A DNA stretch of 64,000 nt from positions 28,700 to 92,699 of the forward strand of contig CAIFEX010000009.1 of assembly GCA_903789665.1 (NCBI GenBank), written 5' to 3'. How positions within the stretch are numbered: the first letter of the stretch is position 1; each line of letters starts with the position of its first letter. The notes beneath the pieces are model-generated. The model did not search any database, was not told the DNA's origin, and saw only the letters and a list, made by a program, of their open reading frames with translations. A program made the position numbers and the translations under genes. This document shows positions 37,656 through 44,093 of the stretch, piece after piece. Origin of the DNA: an uncultured Clostridium sp. (GTDB taxonomy: Bacteria > Bacillota > Clostridia > Clostridiales > Clostridiaceae).

Positions 37656-38072
37656 TTATTTGATGTTATTTTCCATAATATCTTTGAAGTTGATACTTTC
37701 CAGTTCTTTGATTAATTTGTTTTGTACTTTTAAAAGTGAGTTGTGTATACCACAGTGTCCATTTCTATTTGCAGTACAATGTCCGGGATCATATAAACAT
37801 CTATTCAAATAAATTGGTCCGTCAATAGCTTTAATTATACTCATAAAAGTTATTTTCTCGGGCATGAGATTTAATGCATAACCCCCATTAACTCCCCTGT
37901 AGGATTTAATTATACCTGAGTGAGTTAATTTTCTTAAAAGTTTAAGAAGAAATCTAAGTGGTACATTTTCATCCTTAGCTATGGATTTAGCTTCAATTTT
38001 CTTACCATAACCCAATTTTGACAAATAGAGTACAACTCTAAGGCCATAGTCTGATTCCTGTGTAATTCTCAT
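37656..38072 (-). CDS. Rrf2 family transcriptional regulator, probable Fe-S sensor
   Basis: Rrf2 proteins (IscR, NsrR, CymR, RsrR) are dimeric winged-helix regulators. The N-terminus MRITQESDYGLRVVLYLS and the wing SYRGVNGGYALN are typical. Three cysteines in CLYDPGHCTANRNGHC occupy the ligand positions that hold a cluster in IscR/NsrR, unlike cluster-free CymR. ATG at 38072 has GGGGAG ten bases upstream; ATG 38078 is four bases from it. A near-perfect inverted repeat lies upstream, suggesting autoregulation. The regulated genes cannot be inferred: no iron-sulfur assembly gene is adjacent. Confidence 0.9.
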   Translation of the reverse strand: MRITQESDYGLRVVLYLSKLGYGKKIEAKSIAKDENVPLRFLLKLLRKLTHSGIIKSYRGVNGGYALNLMPEKITFMSIIKAIDGPIYLNRCLYDPGHCTANRNGHCGIHNSLLKVQNKLIKELESINFKDIMENNIK

Positions 38073-38113
38073 ATGCATATCTCCCCAAAAATATTTATTT
38101 TTATGTAATTGAC

Positions 38114-38164
38114 AAATTAGGTACAATTAAAAATATTAATCTATAATTTAATTATACCTAATTT
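38114..38164 (-). promoter_or_regulatory. Long inverted repeat, probable Rrf2 operator
   Basis: The arms at 38114-38131 and 38147-38164 (AAATTAGGTACAATTAAA and TTTAATTATACCTAATTT) are complementary at 17 of 18 positions with a 15-base spacer. It lies about 40 bases before the Rrf2 start codon, where an autoregulatory operator is expected. A TATAAT on the minus strand falls inside the promoter-distal arm, so binding would occlude it. Confidence 0.6.
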
Positions 38165-38216
38165 ATACTATAATATAAAGTGTAAAGTTACATGATACAT
38201 ATAATAATGTATATCT

Positions 38217-39086
38217 TTATGGCAATTTATTTAAACTCTCGAAAGTATATCCCTGATTTTTCCAGTCCCTTATCACGGAGTCCAATATTTCAGAATTTGT
38301 TTTTGAAACTGCATGAAGCAATATGATTGCTCCATTGTGTGTTCTTCGGCTTATCATTTTTTTAGATTCTATGGGAGAGGGCTGTCTTTTGATATTCCAA
38401 TCGTTGTATGCAAAGCTCCAGAATATAGTTTTATAGCCTAACTTTTTTGTGTAAAATAGGGAAAGTTCACTGTATTTTCCCATGGGAGGCCTAAAAAAAT
38501 GCGGCATTTCTTTGCCCGTAACTTTTTTATATGCATCTTCCGTTACAGAAAATTCATTTTCAAATTTTATAGGATCTTTTGCAGTTTGTGCCATTGAAGG
38601 GTGTTTTGTAGAATGATTGCATACTAAATGACCTTCATTTACCATTCTCTTTATCAGTTCCGGGTTGCTTTTTATATAGGGAGTTGTGACAAAGAATGCG
38701 GCGGTTGCATTGTTGGATTTTAATATATCCAATATTTTTGAAGTATATCCGTTTTCATATCCTTCGTCAAAAGTTAAATAAAGTACTTTTTTTGAGGTGT
38801 CTCCCAGATAGTAAGCCGAGTAATTGTTTATGAGTTTTAAAATGTTTTCAGGTTCTTCTGAAGGAGTGCCGTTATTGTTTGGCTTGAAAAACCAATTTTT
38901 TTCACTCCTGTCCAATTTTGATATATCCAAATTTTGAAGTTTACCTGTTTCAGGAATTGCCTTTTGTTTAAAAGTAAAGGATTTGCTGTATGCTGCAGGA
39001 CTTATTTGCCTATAGAAGGCCAAGACCGTGTGTGAGTATAAAAAAATTGTACATATTAAAAAAAGTGATGTTAATTTTTTAAACAT
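38217..39086 (-). CDS. Polysaccharide deacetylase, PdaA-like
   Basis: This is a secreted or membrane-anchored carbohydrate esterase family 4 enzyme. One N-terminal hydrophobic segment (LFLICTIFLYSHTVLAFY) is a signal peptide or anchor. The catalytic motifs are LYLTFDEGYENGY (Asp-Asp variant DE), CNHSTKHPS, FFRPPMGKYS, WSFAYNDW and ILLHAVS. The layout and PdaA-like length point to removal of N-acetyl groups from muramic acid during spore cortex delta-lactam formation, though vegetative roles are possible. ATG at 39086 is placed 11 bases past GGTGG; the GTG at 39101 is part of that ribosome-binding site. Confidence 0.88.
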   Translation of the reverse strand: MFKKLTSLFLICTIFLYSHTVLAFYRQISPAAYSKSFTFKQKAIPETGKLQNLDISKLDRSEKNWFFKPNNNGTPSEEPENILKLINNYSAYYLGDTSKKVLYLTFDEGYENGYTSKILDILKSNNATAAFFVTTPYIKSNPELIKRMVNEGHLVCNHSTKHPSMAQTAKDPIKFENEFSVTEDAYKKVTGKEMPHFFRPPMGKYSELSLFYTKKLGYKTIFWSFAYNDWNIKRQPSPIESKKMISRRTHNGAIILLHAVSKTNSEILDSVIRDWKNQGYTFESLNKLP

Positions 39087-39216
39087 AGCTTTATAAACCA
39101 CCTACCTTATGAGATATAATTTATGTTATACTTAATTTGATAATTTATACTTGAGCTTTAAAGGCAGCATTGACAAATTTTATAATATGTATACAGTGAA
39201 AATTGGAGATGGCGAT

Positions 39217-40983
39217 GTGCATGATTTTATTGAAGATATTGGGAAAATCTATGAATTTATTAACACGGAGCTGGACAGCAAGATCAAACTTGAATTTATA
39301 AAAAACTGTAAAAAAAAATTTAATATGGGAAAAAACCAAGAGTTTGCAGGTTATTATTATAAATTGAAAAATGTAAATAAAGCAAAAGGTGTCATATATA
39401 CACCTTGTGAAATATCAAGATATATGATTAAAAATCTGGTAAAACCCATAGATGTGATTGAAAATCCGTTTTTAAAGATAGTGGATCCTTCCTGTGGATG
39501 CGGTAATCTGATATTTTCATGTTTCCATTACTTGAGGAACATATTTGTTAATAATTTAGAATCCATAAATAAATACAACAATATTGATTTAAAAATTGAA
39601 GATATAAATAAACACATAGTATATAATAATTTATTTGGATTTGACATAGATGAAACCGCGATAAAAATTTTAAAAATAGATCTGTTTAACTTCAGCGGGG
39701 TGGTAAGTTCAAAAAATTTTGCAGTAAAAGATTTTTTGGTAGAATGCATAGATGAAAAATTTGATATATTTATAGGGAATCCCCCTTATATAGGACATAA
39801 ACAAATAGATAGAAACTACTGCCAAAATCTAAAAGGGATATATGGCAGCATATATGGGGATAAGGGTGATGTATCGTACTGCTTTTTTAAAAAAGCGCTG
39901 GATTGTTTAAAAGAGATGGGTAAGCTTGGTTTTATTACCTCCAGATATTTCTGTGAAGCATACAGCGGTAAGGATCTTAGAAAATTTTTAATTGAAAATT
40001 CTTCCATATATAAGATTGTAGATTTTTATGGAATACGACCATTTAAAAATGTGGGAGTCGATCCCATGATAATATTTTTAATTAAAAGAAGAAATTTCCA
40101 AAATAATGTAGAGATTATAAGACCTAAGAAGAATATTCAAATGGAGAAGAAAGAATTTTATGATTCTCTGTTTGTGAAAAAAGATGGGGACTATAGGCAT
40201 TTTTTTATGGATCAGAATTTTATGGGAAGCAGCGGCTGGATATTTATTGATAAAACTGAGAGGAGTATAATTGATAAAATAAGAAGGAAAAGTGAGCACA
40301 CGCTGGAAGATATATGTGAAAGTCATCAGGGGCTGATAACAGGCTGTGATAGAGCCTTTATAGTTGATGAATCTGTTCTAAGGGGGAAAAATATCGAAAG
40401 TGCTTTGATTAGACCCTGGATAAAAAGCAGCTGCATACATAGAAATAAAGTAGTACATAGTGGAAAATTTATTATATACTCTAATTTTATAGAAGATGAA
40501 GCAGATTATCCCAACTCTATAGAATACATAGGATCATATAAGAAAAAGCTTCTAAATAGAAGAGAGTGCAGAAGGGGATTTAGAAAATGGTATGAACTTC
40601 AGTGGGGAAGGAAACCTGAGATATTTGAGGGCAAAAAAATTGTTTTTCCATATAAATCTAAAGACAATAGGTTTGCCATAGATGAGGGAAGTTATTTTAG
40701 TGCAGATGTATATTCGCTGGTGCTGAAAAAGGATGTAGATATGACTTACAGCGATTTACTTAAAATTTTAAACAGCCCTTTATATGAATTTTACTTTAAA
40801 ACCTTTGGGAAAAAATTAGGAGAAAATCTGTATGAATATTATCCCAATAATTTGATGAGGCTGAAGATCCCGCTTATTGATTTTTTTGAGGTAAACGATG
40901 TGGAAGGATATTTATATAGATTTTTTGAATTGACAAAAGAGGAAATTAAAATTGTAAGACAAAGTTATTATGTTGATGAATAG
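39217..40983 (+). CDS. camA: Orphan N6-adenine DNA methyltransferase, CamA-like
   Basis: This SAM-dependent methyltransferase has motif I in VDPSCGCGNLIFS, an upstream GVIYTPCEISRYMI and the catalytic IFIGNPPYIGHKQ. The second half is a TaqI/Eco57I-type recognition domain with HQGLITGCDRAFI, NRRECRRGFRKWYELQWGR and PYKSKDNRFAID. Compared from memory, all these blocks occur in the same order in CamA of C. difficile, which methylates CAAAAA and affects sporulation. No endonuclease gene is adjacent. The start is uncertain: GTG 39217 has GGAG at eight bases and gives 588 aa, near CamA's 577; ATG 39187 and TTG 39151 in the same frame lack ribosome-binding sites. TTGACA at 39170 could be a promoter. 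Confidence 0.82.
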   Translation: MHDFIEDIGKIYEFINTELDSKIKLEFIKNCKKKFNMGKNQEFAGYYYKLKNVNKAKGVIYTPCEISRYMIKNLVKPIDVIENPFLKIVDPSCGCGNLIFSCFHYLRNIFVNNLESINKYNNIDLKIEDINKHIVYNNLFGFDIDETAIKILKIDLFNFSGVVSSKNFAVKDFLVECIDEKFDIFIGNPPYIGHKQIDRNYCQNLKGIYGSIYGDKGDVSYCFFKKALDCLKEMGKLGFITSRYFCEAYSGKDLRKFLIENSSIYKIVDFYGIRPFKNVGVDPMIIFLIKRRNFQNNVEIIRPKKNIQMEKKEFYDSLFVKKDGDYRHFFMDQNFMGSSGWIFIDKTERSIIDKIRRKSEHTLEDICESHQGLITGCDRAFIVDESVLRGKNIESALIRPWIKSSCIHRNKVVHSGKFIIYSNFIEDEADYPNSIEYIGSYKKKLLNRRECRRGFRKWYELQWGRKPEIFEGKKIVFPYKSKDNRFAIDEGSYFSADVYSLVLKKDVDMTYSDLLKILNSPLYEFYFKTFGKKLGENLYEYYPNNLMRLKIPLIDFFEVNDVEGYLYRFFELTKEEIKIVRQSYYVDE

Positions 40984-40997
40984 AGTAAACAGCTATC

Positions 40998-41026
40998 TTG
41001 TCACAATACGGAATTATTGGTATAAT
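40998..41026 (+). promoter_or_regulatory. Strong promoter of spermidine synthase
   Basis: TTGTCA (40998-41003) and TATAAT (41021-41026) are separated by 17 bases and the -10 is extended (TGG before it). The predicted start near 41033 gives an unusually long leader of about 110 bases before speE. That leader contains short complementary segments (CATTG/CAATG enclosing CCA/TGG) but no known riboswitch class was recognised. Confidence 0.7.
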
Positions 41027-41143
41027 AATATTTATCCGAACGCTGCCATTGTTAATATTCCCAGCTTCTCAAAGTGGTGGATAGGCAATGCTGCACACCT
41101 GGATAAGAAAATTAGATTTTAAAGATGACAGGGGGTTGTATTT

Positions 41144-41971
41144 ATGGATTTATGGCTAAGAGAAGGTCAGGTTTCAGATGCCGTTATGACGTATAAAGTA
41201 AAGCAAACTTTGATCAGGGAAAAAACTAAGTATCAGGATCTGGCCATAGTGGATACATACAGCTTTGGAAAAATGCTTGTTTTGGATGGAATAGTTCAAA
41301 CCACCGTTAGGGATGAATATGTATATCATGAGATGATAACCCATATACCTTTATTTACACATCCAAATCCCAAAAGGGTACTTGTAGTTGGAGGCGGAGA
41401 CGGTGGTTCTGTAAAGGAAATTTTAAAGCATCCTGCGGTGGAAAAGGTTGTTCTCTGTGAAATTGACAGTGAAGTCGTCAATCAGTGCAAGAAATATCTT
41501 CCTGAAATAAGTTTTGCACTAGAAGATCCAAGATGTCAGATTCTTATTGGGGACGGTATAAAGTATGTGCGTGAACATAAGGACAGTTTTGATGTTGTCA
41601 TAGTTGATTCCACAGATCCTTTCGGTGCTGCAGAAGGTTTGTTTGGCAGGAACTTTTACAGCGAAATATATGACTGTTTAACTGAAAACGGTATATTTGC
41701 GGCTCAGACTGAGACCCCGTTTTATTTACCCGGAGAAGTAAAAAAAATATATGAAAATGTAAAGTCTGTTTTCCCAATAGCAAAATTGTTTATGGCAGGT
41801 ATACCAACTTATCCAAGTGGATTTTGGAGTTTTACACTGGGTTCCAAAAAATATGATCCGCAGAGCGTAGACCTGTCTTCGAGAGAGGATATAAATACAA
41901 AATATTATACAAAAAAATTACATAAGGTCTGTTTTGTACTTCCTAAATTCATAGAAGATTTGACAAGATAG
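41144..41971 (+). CDS. speE: Spermidine synthase
   Basis: SpeE transfers aminopropyl from decarboxylated SAM to putrescine. The 275-aa protein has the N-terminal [18 protein letters not shown], the MTA/dcSAM site [18 protein letters not shown], the acidic [18 protein letters not shown], and the catalytic [32 protein letters not shown] resembles family members as well. ATG at 41144 follows AGGGGG. It forms a single-gene unit with its own promoter. No SAM decarboxylase gene is adjacent. The SpeA-like gene at 10729 could supply the first step of the pathway. Confidence 0.94.
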   Translation: MDLWLREGQVSDAVMTYKVKQTLIREKTKYQDLAIVDTYSFGKMLVLDGIVQTTVRDEYVYHEMITHIPLFTHPNPKRVLVVGGGDGGSVKEILKHPAVEKVVLCEIDSEVVNQCKKYLPEISFALEDPRCQILIGDGIKYVREHKDSFDVVIVDSTDPFGAAEGLFGRNFYSEIYDCLTENGIFAAQTETPFYLPGEVKKIYENVKSVFPIAKLFMAGIPTYPSGFWSFTLGSKKYDPQSVDLSSREDINTKYYTKKLHKVCFVLPKFIEDLTR

Positions 41972-42069
41972 AGCATCATATATTGTATAAAGATGCATTT
42001 AGCAGAACAATGACTGCTGGGTGTGTCTTTTTATTTGGCCAATTTTCCCACTGAGGGTTGAAAAATGAC

Positions 42070-42107
42070 ATATGTTTAAAAATAATCTAAATATATGTTT
42101 AAAAATA
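42070..42107 (+). repeat. Two 15-bp direct repeats upstream of the spoIIA promoter
   Basis: ATATGTTTAAAAATA occurs at 42070-42084 and 42093-42107, spaced 23 bases start to start, about two helical turns. They lie 44-81 bases upstream of the predicted sigma-H -35 element, a plausible place for an activator. They do not match the Spo0A box (TGTCGAA). The remainder of the gap from 41972 to 42150 shows no other feature. Confidence 0.6.
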
Positions 42108-42150
42108 TAGGATATGGTAAAAATGAATAATAAAATGACTAACGAAAAAA

Positions 42151-42179
42151 AAAGGAAGATTATTACACTTATAGAATAA
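42151..42179 (+). promoter_or_regulatory. Sigma-H promoter of the spoIIA operon
   Basis: AAAGGAAGA (42151-42159) matches eight of nine positions of the Bacillus sigma-H -35 consensus RnAGGAwWW. After 11 bases, ATAGAATAA (42171-42179) matches the -10 RnnGAATWW completely. spoIIA is a sigma-H and Spo0A target in Bacillus, so the match is expected. The transcription start would be near 42186, leaving a 236-base leader before spoIIAA. Confidence 0.65.
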
Positions 42180-42237
42180 TAATTATGGTGATGTTTTATT
42201 CTACATGTTACAAAAAAATAATAGAGGGGGGGTAAAA

Positions 42238-42339
42238 ATGTCTGGCTCGGACTATGCATATTTTGCATATGCTAAAGTTTATATACTGAACTTTAGTCAT
42301 ATAACACGACACCAATATTATGTAAGTGTTATATGGTAA
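42238..42339 (+). CDS. Candidate 33-aa small protein or leader peptide of the spoIIA operon
   Basis: An ATG five bases after a run of GAGGGGGGG opens a 33-codon frame beginning MSGSDYAYFAYAK and ending in SVIW with a TAA stop. It is rich in Tyr (six residues) and has no cysteine or clear membrane segment. The ribosome-binding site is one of the strongest in the window and lies downstream of the predicted sigma-H start, so the frame would be the first cistron of the operon. Its coding region contains three of the four inverted repeats described separately. No family was recognised. It could also be a non-coding leader with a fortuitous frame. Confidence 0.35.
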   Translation: MSGSDYAYFAYAKVYILNFSHITRHQYYVSVIW

Positions 42340-42364
42340 ATTAAAGTTAAAATTGTATTTTAAC
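42253..42364 (+). repeat. Four successive inverted repeats in the spoIIA leader
   Basis: Perfect inverted repeats follow each other: TATGCA/TGCATA (42253-42258 and 42264-42269), CTAAAGTT/AACTTTAG (42272-42279 and 42289-42296), CATATAACAC/GTGTTATATG (42298-42307 and 42326-42335) and GTTAAAAT/ATTTTAAC (42346-42353 and 42357-42364). None is followed by a T-tract. As RNA they would form a row of hairpins between the promoter and spoIIAA; as DNA they could be regulator sites. Confidence 0.6.
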
Positions 42365-42421
42365 GCTAAAATTATATTAAAAAATTCCATAGTATAATCT
42401 TAGTAGAGCTTTGGATAATCT

Positions 42422-42757
42422 ATGAATTTAGAATTTCAGGTTAAAATTGACAAACTCTTGGTAAACATGAGAGGAGAATTGGATCATCATAGTGCAGAAG
42501 AAGTTAGAAACAGAATTGACGATAGGTTGGACAGGGATGGATTAAATAAACTTATAATGGATTTTTCGGGAGTAAGTTTTATGGATAGTTCTGGAATAGG
42601 TGTAGTTATTGGAAGGTATAAAAAATTGGATTTAAAGAATGGTTCCATGTGTATTGTGGGGGCAAATGATTTGGTAAAAAGGGTATTTGAACTTTCAGGT
42701 CTATTTAAAATTGTAAAGCTTTATAACAGTGTTGAGGAAGCAATCGAGAATATTTAA
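42422..42757 (+). CDS. spoIIAA: Anti-sigma F factor antagonist SpoIIAA
   Basis: This STAS-domain protein (111 aa) releases sigma F from SpoIIAB when dephosphorylated by SpoIIE in the forespore. The phosphorylatable serine is in [34 protein letters not shown] and [13 protein letters not shown] are typical. ATG at 42422 has only a weak TTGGA upstream, notably weaker than the sites of the following genes, so SpoIIAA yield may be limited or depend on the leader. It is followed 16 bases later by spoIIAB. Confidence 0.96.
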   Translation: MNLEFQVKIDKLLVNMRGELDHHSAEEVRNRIDDRLDRDGLNKLIMDFSGVSFMDSSGIGVVIGRYKKLDLKNGSMCIVGANDLVKRVFELSGLFKIVKLYNSVEEAIENI

Positions 42758-42773
42758 TGGGGGGATAAATATT

Positions 42774-43202
42774 ATGTACGATAACAGTATGAAGGTAGAG
42801 TTTGTTAGCAAATCTCAAAATGAAAGTTTTGCCAGAGTGGCGGTGGCAGCTTTTGTATCACAGCTGGATCCTACGATAGAGGAGTTAACAGATGTGAAAA
42901 CTGCAGTTTCGGAGGCTGTTACAAATTCTATTATTCATGGTTATGAGAATAGGGAAGGAATAGTTAAGATTGAGGCTTTTATTAAAGACAGAGAACTTAC
43001 CCTGACTGTAGAAGATGAAGGAATAGGCATAGAGGATATAGATTTGGCCAGACAACCGCTTTATACATCTAGACCTGATCTTGAAAGATCAGGCATGGGA
43101 TTTACTGTAATGGAGACTTTTATGGATTCACTTAAAGTGGAATCTAAAAGAAATAAAGGGACAAGAGTAATAATGAAAAAAGTTTTTAATTCATTAAGTT
43201 AG
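42774..43202 (+). CDS. spoIIAB: Anti-sigma F factor / serine kinase SpoIIAB
   Basis: SpoIIAB is a GHKL-fold kinase that binds sigma F and phosphorylates SpoIIAA. The 142-aa protein contains [20 protein letters not shown], the N-box [16 protein letters not shown], the G1 box [12 protein letters not shown], and the ATP-lid [14 protein letters not shown]. These blocks correspond closely to B. subtilis SpoIIAB. ATG at 42774 follows GGGGGGA; an internal ATG at 42789 is less likely. The gene is coupled to sigF. Confidence 0.97.
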   Translation: MYDNSMKVEFVSKSQNESFARVAVAAFVSQLDPTIEELTDVKTAVSEAVTNSIIHGYENREGIVKIEAFIKDRELTLTVEDEGIGIEDIDLARQPLYTSRPDLERSGMGFTVMETFMDSLKVESKRNKGTRVIMKKVFNSLS

Positions 43203-43211
43203 GTGAATATT

Positions 43212-43967
43212 ATGGATGAAGAAGCAGTAAAAAAATCAAAGTATAGTTATGAAGATAACTTGGAATTAATTAAATATGCCAAACAGGGAGACAAGGAAGC
43301 TCTAAACAAGCTGGTAAAACTAAATTTGCCATTGGTATCTACCATAAGTAAAAAGTTTTTGAATAGAGGATATGAATATGAAGATATATTCCAGATAGGA
43401 TGTATGGGGCTTATGAAGGCGGTGAACAATTTTGATCCAAGTTATAATGTAAAATTTTCTACATATGCTGTACCAATGATATTGGGAGAGATAAAGCGAT
43501 TCTTAAGAGATGACGGAATGATAAAAGTGAGCAGAAGTGTAAAAAATACGGCTAAGAAACTTCACTATGACAGAGAGGCACTGACGAAGAAATTGGACAG
43601 AGAACCTACTGTGGAAGAACTGTCCGAGTACTCTGGTATAGAAGTGGAGGATCTGGTATTTGCTACAGAATCTGCCACCAATTTGCAATATCTTTATGAT
43701 ACTATACATCAGGACGACGGCTCTCCGGTCCTTCTGATAGATAAAATAAGTGACAATCCAAATGAAGATGTGGAAATGGTGGATAGAATCGCACTTAAAG
43801 AGGCACTCAAGGATTTAGATGTAAAGTCAAGGCAGATCATAATGCTTAGATATTTTAAGGATAAAACTCAGGTTCAGGTAGCTAAAATGTTGGGAATAAA
43901 TCAGGTACAGGTTTCTAGGATAGAAAAGAAAGTTTTGAAAACCATGAAAAAAATTCTGGGTGGATAA
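43212..43967 (+). CDS. sigF: RNA polymerase sigma factor F (forespore)
   Basis: Sigma F directs the first forespore-specific transcription. The 251-aa protein has region 2 (YEYEDIFQIGCMGLMKAVNNFD and KFSTYAVPMILGEIKRFLRDD), region 3 (REPTVEELSEYSGIE), and region 4 (RQIIMLRYFKDKTQVQVAKML followed by QVQVSRIEKKVLKTMK). ATG at 43212 follows AGGTGA, whose first bases overlap the spoIIAB stop, so the genes are translationally linked. The GTG at 43203 is part of that site. It closes the operon, followed by a strong terminator. Confidence 0.97.
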   Translation: MDEEAVKKSKYSYEDNLELIKYAKQGDKEALNKLVKLNLPLVSTISKKFLNRGYEYEDIFQIGCMGLMKAVNNFDPSYNVKFSTYAVPMILGEIKRFLRDDGMIKVSRSVKNTAKKLHYDREALTKKLDREPTVEELSEYSGIEVEDLVFATESATNLQYLYDTIHQDDGSPVLLIDKISDNPNEDVEMVDRIALKEALKDLDVKSRQIIMLRYFKDKTQVQVAKMLGINQVQVSRIEKKVLKTMKKILGG

Positions 43968-44054
43968 TTGAAAGTGAAGTGCAGAGTGTGAAAGAGTTTG
44001 ATGCACAGTTGAATTTACACGGCAGGTTCTCTTTTTCAGAATACCAAAAAGAGT

Positions 44055-44087
44055 GCCGGTAAACTGTCCAGAAAATAGTTTACCGGC
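44055..44087. terminator. Bidirectional intrinsic terminator between sigF and the PBP gene
   Basis: GCCGGTAAACT pairs perfectly with AGTTTACCGGC around an 11-base loop. The plus strand continues into GCTTCTTTATTTT and the minus strand into a T-rich stretch (ACTCTTTTTGG), so it should stop both the spoIIA operon and the converging PBP transcript. Confidence 0.85.
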
Positions 44088-44093
44088 GCTTCT

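Noticed and set aside
42000..42035. AGCAG/CTGCT hairpin followed by CTTTTTATTT after speE
   Set aside because: The five-pair stem is separated from the T-run by seven bases, so termination is doubtful.
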